Below are positions 1-6,644 of a DNA stretch of 24,234 nucleotides, one piece after another. The position numbers and the translations under genes are program-made. The stretch is from GCA-002790365 sp964486645 (GTDB lineage: Bacteria; Bacteroidota; Ignavibacteria; Ignavibacteriales; Ignavibacteriaceae). The stretch is from contig CAZAOG010000032.1 in assembly GCA_964486645.1 (NCBI GenBank), positions 1 through 24,234 of the forward strand, in the 5' to 3' direction. Under the pieces are notes generated by a model. It made no database searches, was not told where the DNA came from, and was given only the letters and a program-made list of their open reading frames with translations. Positions within the stretch are counted from its first letter, which is position 1; each line of letters begins with the position of its first letter.

Positions 1-38
1 AACAAATCTCGTTTTTTGCTTAAAATCGTACGATTAAA

Positions 39-178
39 GAGACTGTGTGAAAATTAGAAAAACCGGTTAAAACCGGTTATGATTATTTTGTTTCTACGTC
101 ATAATCCCACAGATAAACCTGCCTGTACGGTAGGCAGGTCTGTGGGTTAATTTAAATTATGAATTTTCACACAACCTC
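39..178. repeat. 140-bp element bounded by imperfect inverted repeats
   Basis: The ends at 39-55 and 162-178 are inverted repeats of 17 bases with two mismatches (core TGTGTGAAAATT / AATTTTCACACA). Inside sits a second nested palindrome at about 106-145, with arms CCCACAGA/TCTGTGGG enclosing ACCTGCCT/AGGCAGGT, and two copies of the 8-base palindrome AACCGGTT at 61-68 and 71-78. No ORF is contained. The architecture resembles a MITE or REP-type dispersed element lying downstream of the flagellar regulator gene. No target-site duplication was recognised, so mobility is not shown. It could equally be a compound structured 3' region. Confidence 0.5.
52..78 (-). terminator. candidate intrinsic terminator downstream of the regulator operon
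   Basis: Read on the minus strand, AACCGGTT-TT-AACCGGTT forms an 8-bp stem and is followed by a U-rich run (TTTCTAATTTT). It is the most terminator-like structure after the stop codon of the response-regulator gene at 382, but it is about 300 bases downstream and lies inside the inverted-repeat element, so its role may be incidental. Confidence 0.3.
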
Positions 179-215
179 TTAAGTCGTGGGCTGAAGGCAA
201 AACAAGCATAAATAG

Positions 216-237
216 AACCGGTTTACCGGTTTTTATT
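216..237 (+). terminator. candidate plus-strand hairpin terminator
   Basis: AACCGG-TTTA-CCGGTT followed by TTTATT on the plus strand has the shape of a small intrinsic terminator. It shares the AACCGGTT word with the palindromes at 61-78. It would serve a plus-strand transcript entering from the left, but none is visible in the window. The stem is only 6 bp, so this is tentative. Confidence 0.25.
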
Positions 238-261
238 CATTCAAATAATCGTAAATATATT

Positions 262-387
262 TTTTGTTTTATTCGTAACGTGTTGTTTTTGGGTAATTTT
301 AATTTTGGCTCTAAATTGCTGTGTGCAACAGACCCTAAAGGTCGGGGGCAATTATTTTGTGTTTGTGCGTAACGTGGTGGGTTAATT
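262..387. repeat. direct repeats flanking a branched hairpin
   Basis: Two related words, each TTTTG-N7/8-CGTAACGTG followed by a GGGT(T)AATT motif, lie at 262-298 and 355-387. Between them, 314-353 can fold with outer arms AATTGC (314-319) and GCAATT (348-353) and inner arms GACC (331-334) and GGTC (340-343). The second copy runs up to and just into the stop-codon end of the response-regulator gene. Function unknown. With the elements at 39-178 and 216-237 it fills the gene-free 381 bases at the left edge, where no ORF with a credible start was seen. Confidence 0.35.
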
Positions 388-1779
388 AATATTTTTTGTT
401 ACTTCAATATTCAGTTGTTCCATTCTGTACCTGAGTTTTGATCTGGATAACCCTAAAACCTTTGCGGCTTTTACCTGATTGCCCTTAGTAATTTTTAAAG
501 TCTGCTGAATTAAAGTACGCAGCACCAAATCTATTTTAACCCCTTTGGGAGGAATTTTTAATTCAAATTTGTTAGAATCTTCTTTTGTTAAATCGTTTCC
601 CGAATCCAATAAATAATTAAGATGATGTTCTTTTAATTCTTCCTCTTCAAGCAGCAGAGCAGCTCTTTCCATAATATTTTTCAACTCACGAATGTTGCCT
701 TTCCATGGATATTCCTTAAGAGTTTTTACGGCATCGGGAGTAATGCCCCTCACATTTTTATTGAGCTTTTTGGCAAATTCCGTAAGAAACGAAAATGCTA
801 ATACAGGTATGTCTTCTTTTCTTTCACGCAAAGGGGGAACTTGAATTTTCGCAACATTCAACCTATAGTATAAGTCCTCTCTAAAATTTCCCTTCTTAAC
901 CTCTTCTTCCAAATCTCTGTTGGTAGCCGCTAAAATTCTAACATTAACGGAAATTTCTTTTTCTCCGCCCAAGCGATAAAACTTTCTTTCTTGCAAAACT
1001 CTAAGTAATTTAACCTGCAAGTCAACCGAGAGTTCGCCGATTTCATCCAGCAAAATAGTACCGTTGTTAGCCAATTCAAATTTACCGAGTTTTGTTTTTT
1101 GCGAAGCTCCGGTAAACGCTCCTTTTTCATATCCGAACAGTTCGCTTTCGGCAAGGTCCTTCGGAATTGCCGAACAATTAATTTGAATAAATGAATTATT
1201 TTTCCTCGGGCTGTTTTGATGAATAAATTTTGCAAAAACTTCTTTGCCGGTACCGCTTTCACCCTGCAATAATATAGTGGTATCGGTGCTTGCCGCAATC
1301 TTTTCTACATAATTCAAGAGCCTTTGTATTTTCAGACTTCTGCCGAAAATATCTTTTGTAAGCACATCGCCTTTCAATATTTCATGCAGTTTATTTACTT
1401 CTGCTTTTAGCGTTAAATTATCCAGAGCTTTATTTAAAACTATTTGAAGTTGTTCACTATCTATAGGTTTTAAAAGGAAATCGTACGCACCCAATTTGAT
1501 TGCAGAAACAGCAATCTTTACGTCTGCATAACCGGTAATCATTATTACGGGTATATTGAACAATTTTTTTCGCAATTCTTTTAAAAGCTGAAGCCCGTTG
1601 TGTGTGGTAAGATAAATATCAAGTAGAATTATATCGGGTTCAAAATCTTCGGAGAATTTAAAAATTTCCTCGGCATTTAAACATATTTCAACATCGTAGC
1701 CGAGTTTAACTAATAATTTTTTTAGCGAAATACATACAAGATCATCATCGTCAACTATTAATATTTTGAATTTCATCAT
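382..1779 (-). CDS. sigma-54-dependent response regulator (NtrC family, FlgR/FleR-like)
   Basis: A 465-residue transcription activator with the full NtrC layout. Residues 1-120 are a receiver domain with the acidic cluster D10-D13, phospho-acceptor D54, T82 and K104. Residues about 145-385 are the AAA+ domain with Walker A GESGTGKE (173-180), the sigma-54 contact loop GAFTGA (220-225) and Walker B DE (245-246). The last 45 or so residues are a Fis-type helix-turn-helix (LGLSRSKLRYRM). All catalytic residues are intact. The start overlaps the stop of the kinase gene by one base (TAATG), which implies translational coupling; a second in-frame ATG follows at once, so the exact start may be one codon later. 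Next to fliD/fliS/flgM it most likely activates sigma-54-dependent hook and basal-body genes elsewhere, as FlgR and FleR do. The targets are inferred. Confidence 0.93.
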   Translation of the reverse strand: MMKFKILIVDDDDLVCISLKKLLVKLGYDVEICLNAEEIFKFSEDFEPDIILLDIYLTTHNGLQLLKELRKKLFNIPVIMITGYADVKIAVSAIKLGAYDFLLKPIDSEQLQIVLNKALDNLTLKAEVNKLHEILKGDVLTKDIFGRSLKIQRLLNYVEKIAASTDTTILLQGESGTGKEVFAKFIHQNSPRKNNSFIQINCSAIPKDLAESELFGYEKGAFTGASQKTKLGKFELANNGTILLDEIGELSVDLQVKLLRVLQERKFYRLGGEKEISVNVRILAATNRDLEEEVKKGNFREDLYYRLNVAKIQVPPLRERKEDIPVLAFSFLTEFAKKLNKNVRGITPDAVKTLKEYPWKGNIRELKNIMERAALLLEEEELKEHHLNYLLDSGNDLTKEDSNKFELKIPPKGVKIDLVLRTLIQQTLKITKGNQVKAAKVLGLSRSKLRYRMEQLNIEVTKNIN

Positions 1780-2483
1780 TAATTTGCATTAGAATTAGAA
1801 TTAAACGTTATTAAAAATTTTGTGCCGACACCTACTTCGCTGGTAAAATCAAGTTCTGCATGGTAGGGCAGCAGAAGCATTTTACAAACACTCAAACCCA
1901 AACCGGTACCGTTTTCTTTACTCGTGTAAAAATCCTGAAATATTTTATCCTTAAATTCTTCGCATATTCCTTCGCCGTTGTCTATTACTTCCCATATTAC
2001 CTGTCCGGGATAATTACTGAGGGTTTTAATTTTTACCAGACCTCCCTGGCTGCAGGATTCTATTGCATTTGTAATTAAATTTATAAAGACTTGAAGGATT
2101 TTGTTTTTGTCAAAACAGCCGTCAGGTATGTTATTATCAAGTTCCAGTTCTATTTTTATATTTTTTTTCTTTGCACTTGATTTAATAAGATTTACTGCAG
2201 TTTTAGAAATCTCATTTAAAGAACAAATTTGTTTTTCCTTTTCATGTTTCCGTGAAAATGTCAGTACGTTATCCATAAGATATTGAATGCGGTCAAGCGC
2301 TTCTTTACTCAGCTCGATAGATTCAATGGCTTCTTCAGGAAGGGAATTTTCTATTAATTTTAAAAAATCAAAGGTTAATTTTATAGCGGATAAGGGATTG
2401 CGAATTTCGTGGATTAAACTTGCGGTGAGCTTTCCTAAAAGCTGAAGTTTATTTTCCTGAACTTTATTTTCAATTTCGAACAT
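1779..2483 (-). CDS. soluble sensor histidine kinase (FlgS/FleS-like)
   Basis: A 234-residue kinase reduced to its core. The dimerisation/phospho-acceptor helix carries IHEIRNPLSA with the phosphorylated His at 25. The ATPase domain has the N box (N135, N139), the G1 motif DNGEGI (168-173) and the G2 motif GTGLGL (192-197). There are no membrane segments and no PAS or other sensor domain; only about 15 residues precede the H-box region. It should therefore be cytosolic and read a protein or metabolic cue. In FlgS/FlgR systems the cue is flagellar export status, which fits here by analogy only. Its gene ends one base into the start of the response-regulator gene, so the two form a coupled pair. 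A 126-base gap separates it from the flgM-like gene upstream. Confidence 0.9.
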   Translation of the reverse strand: MFEIENKVQENKLQLLGKLTASLIHEIRNPLSAIKLTFDFLKLIENSLPEEAIESIELSKEALDRIQYLMDNVLTFSRKHEKEKQICSLNEISKTAVNLIKSSAKKKNIKIELELDNNIPDGCFDKNKILQVFINLITNAIESCSQGGLVKIKTLSNYPGQVIWEVIDNGEGICEEFKDKIFQDFYTSKENGTGLGLSVCKMLLLPYHAELDFTSEVGVGTKFLITFNSNSNAN

Positions 2484-2530
2484 TCAAATTTATGATCTGT
2501 TATACTAAAAAAAATGAAATGCAATATAAT

Positions 2531-2553
2531 AATTAACTTGTTAAGTTGTAATT
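2531..2553. promoter_or_regulatory. imperfect palindrome upstream of the kinase gene
   Basis: The arms AATTAACTT (2531-2539) and AAGTT-G-TAATT (2543-2553) are inverted around GTT, with one bulged base. It lies 48-70 bases before the kinase start in the otherwise featureless gap 2484-2609. It could be an operator or a weak RNA hairpin. No convincing sigma-70, sigma-54 or sigma-28 promoter was found in the gap. Confidence 0.2.
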
Positions 2554-2609
2554 AAAGTTGCAAGACTAATTTTAGAATATATCTGAATTATTCAATAAAA
2601 AAGAAAATT

Positions 2610-2873
2610 TTATTTTTTGGGCTGAATATCTTTCAACATTTTATCTGCAATCTTGTTTATTACCTCATCAGATTCATAGTATTTACTATTAATTCTGTTT
2701 TTGATCAGGTCAAGATTCTTTACAGGCACCTGTTTTTTTTGAATGTTTTTAGCTTCGTCAGACAATTCGAGCTTATCCTGAATTTTATTTCTTTTTATTT
2801 CTTTCTTGCCTTTAACATTTTCAGAAACATCATTACCAATATATACTTTATCCGAAACCGGTTTAATATTCAT
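2610..2873 (-). CDS. flgM: anti-sigma-28 factor, FlgM family
   Basis: An 87-residue, lysine-rich soluble protein with the FlgM pattern. The N-terminal half is polar and likely disordered. A KLELSDEAKNIQ segment (35-46) matches the 'v-isdeAk' motif that begins the FlgM core. The C-terminal helices contain LIKNRINSKYYESDEV followed by KIADKMLKD, the usual sigma-binding end. FlgM binds and inactivates FliA (sigma-28) until it is exported through the finished hook. The gene starts 4 bases after the FliT-like gene, with AGG about 11 bases before its ATG, and is the last of the tight group driven from the flagellin side. If transcribed from the sigma-28 promoter at 6354-6380 it would close a negative feedback loop. 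Small size keeps the call below certainty. Confidence 0.75.
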   Translation of the reverse strand: MNIKPVSDKVYIGNDVSENVKGKKEIKRNKIQDKLELSDEAKNIQKKQVPVKNLDLIKNRINSKYYESDEVINKIADKMLKDIQPKK

Positions 2874-2877
2874 ATGT

Positions 2878-3210
2878 TTACCTGCTGTAATTTATTAATT
2901 TCTTTTGATTTTGCATCAATATAAGCTTTTTTGAAACTATTTCCAATTCTAACCTTTTATTGGTAATTATATTATCGAATTTATCCGAAACTTGTTTAGT
3001 TATTTTCGACAAATCATCGTCAAAATATTTCAATTCTTCAATTTCAAACCCCGATAGCAGTTCTTTCCTTAAATAATGAGCATTTTGCATCATAACTTTC
3101 GCTTTTTCCAAATTGTACCGCAAGTTCTCATCGTTCATTTCATTTAGGAATACGAGAACATGGTTAAAAATATCCTTTAATTTTTCTATTTCTTTTTTAA
3201 GTGATGACAT
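2878..3210 (-). CDS. small helical protein, probable FliT-like export chaperone
   Basis: A 110-residue protein predicted from its composition to be almost wholly alpha-helical, with heptad-like leucine/isoleucine spacing in residues 1-25 and 85-105, no signal peptide and no membrane segment. Sequence motifs alone do not assign it. Its place directly after fliD (2-base gap; stop and start read TAATTATG) and its length match FliT, the chaperone that binds FliD and in some bacteria restrains the master regulator. FlgN-like or FliS-related chaperones share the same fold type and are the alternatives. Tight spacing on both sides suggests translational coupling with fliD and the flgM-like gene. Confidence 0.55.
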   Translation of the reverse strand: MSSLKKEIEKLKDIFNHVLVFLNEMNDENLRYNLEKAKVMMQNAHYLRKELLSGFEIEELKYFDDDLSKITKQVSDKFDNIITNKRLELEIVSKKLILMQNQKKLINYSR

Positions 3211-3212
3211 AA

Positions 3213-5027
3213 TTATCCGAAGAATGATCCATTACTTCCTCCAATACTAAAAAACCTTTGAGTATTTGTTAAAATGGATAGTTCTATTTGAAGGTTGACG
3301 TATTGCTGTCTTAATGCTTCGGCATTTTTATCAATCCTGCTTGTAGTAAACGCGATTCGGTCTCTAATTGATTTTATATTATCGCCGAGATTACTTTTTG
3401 AAAGTGAAAGCGAGCCGCCGGCACCCAAATAGTTTGAAGTATCGGAATATAAAGTAGTGGCTATTCCGTTAGCCGAATTAAAAATTTCAGCTACCTGGTC
3501 TGCACTATCTTTTATTTTCTGCTGAAGTTTAGATTCATCCCCTATACTTAATCCGTTCATAGGATCAAAAGTAATGCCGATTTGGCTTAAATAACTCAAA
3601 TTTCCTGTGGAAATACCCTGAATTTTTGAATAAGAAACTGAAGTTAACAAACTCAGTAATGTAGAGGCGTTAGAATCTCCGACAAAAATACCTCTTTCGT
3701 ATTCGCCTGAGATACTGTTGTTTTTAATATTCGTGTAAACATCATTGAATTTAGAAATAAAGTTTTTCAGTTTGTCTTCAACGGTTTTAACATCGTTTGA
3801 AATAACAATATTGGCGCTGTTATCGGTAGGCTGCATAACGGATTTTAATTGAAACGTAACTCCGGTTGCCAAATCATCAATACTGTTAGAATTCCTCTGA
3901 ATGCTCAAACCGTTAAAAGTAAATTTAGAATTTAGCTGATTGTTTGCGGTTGTTGTATCTGCATAAATAAAGCCGGCTGTATCGGGGTTTGTTGTTTGAT
4001 CGAATACCGGTCTGGCTGCTCCGAGATTCAACCCAACCGCAGCTAAAGCGGTAGATGTACCCGAATCGGATATATCTTCAATTCTGTAGTCAAGTCCCGT
4101 CTTTGTTGCCGTTAAAGATAATTGACTTGTAGTGCTTGTGGGAGAAAAAACGGACGCCGTTACAATGCCTGCTGCAGATTTTAAGTTAGTGGCTCCGATA
4201 CCCAAATCGGTCACAACATCAAAACCGCTTTTAGCCGTTATTGATATATAATTTGAAGGATCGATTACGGTTAAAGTTAATTGAGCATCGCCTACACTGG
4301 GTTGATCGAGTACTTTTGCTGCGGTAATTCCGGGAATTGATTGCCCGATAGCATTGGTAATTTCATCCATCAACGCGCTGTAAGTGCTGCCCCCGACTAC
4401 CGATATATCGGTTTTGGTGCCGTTAAGGTCAATTGTAAAAGTGCTTGCTCCGCCTGTGTAAGAATTAGACGCCGTTTTTATGCCAGAAGTAACAACGGCA
4501 CGGTTTTGTATTATAGCATCCCTAACTTTTTCCATTGCGGTCTGGTTCGTTTCGCCTGTTGCAAAAGTAACGGATACATTACTTGTAAACTGACCTCCTT
4601 TTCCATCGCCGCTTGCAATTACAAAATCATGCGTACCTGCCGTCGCAGTTGCGTTTAATGCCGAAGATGTCATGTCGGGAGAAATGGCAACGTCGCTTTT
4701 GGCAAGCTGATCTACTCTTATATCATAACCGCTTGCCGAAGCAGTGCTTGTAGCCGTAGCATCCACAAAATCGCTGTTAGATGACGAGGTGGTTTTTGAT
4801 GCAAAGATGGAGTCGGTACCGGTTTGTTTTAAGTCGTAAAGCGATGATTTAAGCGCGGTCAATTTGGTAGTAAGCTTATCATAACCGTCCGATAAGTTCT
4901 GATATCTTTTTTGTTTTGTCTTAAGCGGGTCAATTAACTTCGTAGTTTCGCTGTCAGTAAACTGCTGAACCAGAGAGTCAATTTGTTGACCGATATTAGG
5001 GGAACCGATAGCAGAAGTAGGATCCAT
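3213..5027 (-). CDS. fliD: flagellar filament cap protein FliD (HAP2)
   Basis: A 604-residue FliD. The N-terminal domain (about 1-120) shows the conserved pattern: a short GSPNIGQQIDSLV helix, a K-rich helix with long coiled-coil heptads (40-75), and then the S/T-rich strand region with GYDIRVDQLAKS, typical of FliD_N. The C-terminal domain ends in a long helix with SRIDKNAEALRQQYVNLQIE, the standard FliD_C coiled coil that contacts the filament tip. The middle (about 130-440) is the variable D2/D3 part. The protein caps the growing filament and folds incoming flagellin outside the cell. It starts 11 bases after the fliS stop with only a weak upstream Shine-Dalgarno, so it may depend on coupling to fliS. 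The length is within the normal range. Confidence 0.95.
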   Translation of the reverse strand: MDPTSAIGSPNIGQQIDSLVQQFTDSETTKLIDPLKTKQKRYQNLSDGYDKLTTKLTALKSSLYDLKQTGTDSIFASKTTSSSNSDFVDATATSTASASGYDIRVDQLAKSDVAISPDMTSSALNATATAGTHDFVIASGDGKGGQFTSNVSVTFATGETNQTAMEKVRDAIIQNRAVVTSGIKTASNSYTGGASTFTIDLNGTKTDISVVGGSTYSALMDEITNAIGQSIPGITAAKVLDQPSVGDAQLTLTVIDPSNYISITAKSGFDVVTDLGIGATNLKSAAGIVTASVFSPTSTTSQLSLTATKTGLDYRIEDISDSGTSTALAAVGLNLGAARPVFDQTTNPDTAGFIYADTTTANNQLNSKFTFNGLSIQRNSNSIDDLATGVTFQLKSVMQPTDNSANIVISNDVKTVEDKLKNFISKFNDVYTNIKNNSISGEYERGIFVGDSNASTLLSLLTSVSYSKIQGISTGNLSYLSQIGITFDPMNGLSIGDESKLQQKIKDSADQVAEIFNSANGIATTLYSDTSNYLGAGGSLSLSKSNLGDNIKSIRDRIAFTTSRIDKNAEALRQQYVNLQIELSILTNTQRFFSIGGSNGSFFG

Positions 5028-5038
5028 ATTTTTACCAT

Positions 5039-5371
5039 TTACATATTAAAAGCTTTCAGCCATTCATCACGCAATTCCGTAAGAATTTTAATTACTTCAT
5101 TGTAGTTCTTTTTTCTCATTTGATTTTGGCAATACAAGTACAATTTTAAAAATCCGATAGAAATTTCTTTAACTTCTTCTGTTTCAAAACTCAAAGCATT
5201 AATTAACTGTTGCAACGCCGCGTTTGTTTTCTCAAGGTTTCTTCTTTGGCAGTTAACAATAGCAAAATCGTATATCTTTATCAAAAGTTGTTGTGGGGTT
5301 GCTTCTATAATTTCTTTTACAAGGTATGGGTTTAATCTGTTTTTACCTTGAGCCAAATTTCTATTAATCAT
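5039..5371 (-). CDS. fliS: flagellin export chaperone FliS
   Basis: A 110-residue, mainly helical protein with the FliS signature near the N-terminus: NPYLVKEIIEATPQQLLIKI (residues 14-33), followed by the helix YDFAIVNCQRRN. FliS wraps the C-terminal D0 region of flagellin in the cytosol and delivers it to the export gate. It is slightly shorter than the roughly 125-130 residues common in the family, the loss being at the C-terminus. A good AAGGGA Shine-Dalgarno precedes the ATG. It follows flagellin after 76 bases that contain a strong hairpin and precedes fliD by 11 bases. Confidence 0.9.
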   Translation of the reverse strand: MINRNLAQGKNRLNPYLVKEIIEATPQQLLIKIYDFAIVNCQRRNLEKTNAALQQLINALSFETEEVKEISIGFLKLYLYCQNQMRKKNYNEVIKILTELRDEWLKAFNM

Positions 5372-5408
5372 TTATCTATCCCTTTTATCAGTTTTATACA
5401 ATTAATAT

Positions 5409-5430
5409 TTCCCCCGGTAAACCGGGGGAA
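5409..5430 (-). terminator. strong hairpin between flagellin and fliS
   Basis: On the minus strand TTCCCCCGG-TTTA-CCGGGGGAA forms a perfect 9-bp stem, 18 bases after the flagellin stop codon. The bases that follow (ATATTAATTG) are AT-rich but not a U-run. It is therefore either a leaky terminator or a 3' stabilising structure that would let flagellin mRNA greatly exceed the fliS-fliD-flgM mRNA. Confidence 0.7.
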
Positions 5431-5447
5431 GTCCATATAGATAATTA

Positions 5448-6272
5448 TTATCTGAATAATCCGAGTAACTGCTGCGGAGCTGAGTTCAACTGAGCAAGCA
5501 TTGTAGTGGAAATTTGAGATGCAATATTTCCTTTTGTTGCGTTCAACTGCTGCTGAGCAATGTCAGCGCCGAATATACCGTCAACGGTAGATTTGGCATT
5601 GGAAAGTGCCGAAGAAACGAATTGCTCTTTAACATCCATTCTCTGGGTATAATTACCTATTTTGCCCAAAGCATCCTGCACTGCAGTTTGAAGTGAATCA
5701 ACACTCAAAGTACTTATAGGATTAGTACTTGTGCCGTCAACTGCTCCGGAACCGCCTGTAGTTATCGAAGAGAGGCTTAGGGTATTCATCGTACCGAAAT
5801 TGACTGTTGTGTTCTCGGTTTCACCTGTTTTGAAAGTGAAAGAAGCCGAGTAACCTGAACTGGCACTCAATAAAGCGGTATCATTGAATTTTGTGTTGGT
5901 AAAAATAGCACTGATTTCATCACCGAGAGCTTTTATGTCATTGGCAAGTGATGTCTGGTTTTTTGTAGGATCAAACGAATCCGAGATTTTACCTTTGATC
6001 TGGATTAGAAGATCATTGATATTTGACAAAGCGGATTCAGCTGTAGAAAGAAGACTTTTAGCTGAAGAAATGTTTGTCATTGCTGCTTTCATTAAAGAAA
6101 CTTTAGCTGTAAGTTCTTTACCTACCCTGTAGCCTGATGTATCATCAGCTACGCTATTGATTCTCTTTTGAGAAGCCAATTGCAGCTGTGCTTTTTGTGT
6201 CTGGTAGCTTGTTTGCTTTAATGCATTATAAGCTTCCATTGCACCGAGATTTGAATTAATTTGAAAAGCCAT
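5448..6272 (-). CDS. fliC: flagellin
   Basis: A short flagellin of 274 residues. The N-terminal D0/D1 begins MAFQINSNLGAM and runs through ADDTSGYRVGKELTAKV. The C-terminal D1/D0 ends with NATKGNIASQISTTMLAQLN and a terminal LLGLFR. Between them (about 125-195) is a small Ser/Thr/Gly-rich surface section in place of large D2/D3 domains, and there is no cysteine. The start is placed at the ATG at 6272, not the in-frame ATG at 6284, because the latter contains the GGAGGT ribosome site (6277-6282) and the former gives the canonical MA-INSN terminus. A sigma-28 promoter lies about 80-110 bases upstream. The exposed Ser/Thr section and the adjoining glycosyltransferases make O-glycosylation likely, though the modified residues cannot be read from sequence. 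Confidence 0.95.
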   Translation of the reverse strand: MAFQINSNLGAMEAYNALKQTSYQTQKAQLQLASQKRINSVADDTSGYRVGKELTAKVSLMKAAMTNISSAKSLLSTAESALSNINDLLIQIKGKISDSFDPTKNQTSLANDIKALGDEISAIFTNTKFNDTALLSASSGYSASFTFKTGETENTTVNFGTMNTLSLSSITTGGSGAVDGTSTNPISTLSVDSLQTAVQDALGKIGNYTQRMDVKEQFVSSALSNAKSTVDGIFGADIAQQQLNATKGNIASQISTTMLAQLNSAPQQLLGLFR

Positions 6273-6276
6273 AGGA

Positions 6277-6282
6277 ACCTCC
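6277..6282 (-). promoter_or_regulatory. ribosome binding site that fixes the flagellin start
   Basis: GGAGGT on the minus strand lies 4 bases before the ATG at 6272. It overlaps the upstream in-frame ATG at 6284, which has no ribosome site of its own. This decides the start in favour of 6272. Confidence 0.85.
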
Positions 6283-6298
6283 ATGTTGGTTATTAATG

Positions 6299-6316
6299 CT
6301 GCATATCCTTATGCAG
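6299..6316 (-). promoter_or_regulatory. hairpin in the flagellin 5' leader
   Basis: CTGCATA-AGGA-TATGCAG gives a perfect 7-bp stem in the predicted leader, 27-44 bases before the start at 6272. An AGGA sequence sits in the loop. A second weak pairing, GAGA/TCTC at 6333-6346, lies at the extreme 5' end. Such leader structures often stabilise flagellin mRNA; a regulator site is the alternative. Confidence 0.4.
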
Positions 6317-6353
6317 TTGGTAATTAAATAGTGAGAATTTACTCTCAAGTATA

Positions 6354-6380
6354 TTATCGGAAGGTAGATTGAGAAGTTTA
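6354..6380 (-). promoter_or_regulatory. sigma-28 (FliA) promoter for flagellin
   Basis: On the minus strand TAAA (6377-6380), a 15-base spacer, then TCCGATAA (6354-6361). The sigma-28 consensus is TAAA-N15-GCCGATAA, so spacing is exact and only the first base of the -10 differs. The predicted start of transcription is near 6347, giving a leader of about 75 bases to the flagellin ATG. Confidence 0.85.
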
Positions 6381-6527
6381 GACCAATATTTAAAAAAAAA
6401 TTTCCGGCTCACAGGTTTAATTGATGGTAAAAGTTGATTAAGCAAAATATTGAATAATCCTGAAGAAGGATGTTTATACGAAACTATAATTTCCGTTTGC
6501 GGTTATTCTTTTTTAAAAACAATACGA

Positions 6528-6622
6528 TTTAACGGCAGAGGACGCCGAGGATTAGCAGATTAAACAGAGGAGGTTATTAAATTCATTTTCACTGCGTTTT
6601 CTCCGTTTCCTCTGTGGCTAAA
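6528..6622. repeat. imperfect inverted repeat in the flagellin upstream gap
   Basis: The arms at 6528-6552 and 6598-6622 are about 25 bases each and read, in the same sense, TTTAACGGCAGAGGACGCCG and TTTAGCCACAGAGGAAACGG at their outer ends. The CAGAGG-type wording resembles dispersed repeats seen in many environmental genomes. No ORF lies between them. The element sits between the end of the glycosyltransferase island and the sigma-28 promoter. The rest of the gap (6381-6527) shows only short AT-rich sequence and a small CCT/AGG hairpin near 6458-6472. Confidence 0.45.
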
Positions 6623-6644
6623 TAATTTTTTTCCCGTGAATCTT

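Noticed and set aside
274..376. Possible integron attC-like site formed by the CGTAACGTG words
   Set aside because: The two words are direct, not inverted, and the paired core-site arrangement of attC is absent. No integrase or gene cassette is visible.
930..1298. 122-codon minus-strand frame inside the response-regulator gene
   Set aside because: It overlaps the AAA+ domain in another frame and has no recognisable domain.
6273..6284. Upstream ATG at 6284 as the flagellin start
   Set aside because: It contains the GGAGG ribosome site for the next ATG and would add MEVP before the conserved flagellin N-terminus.
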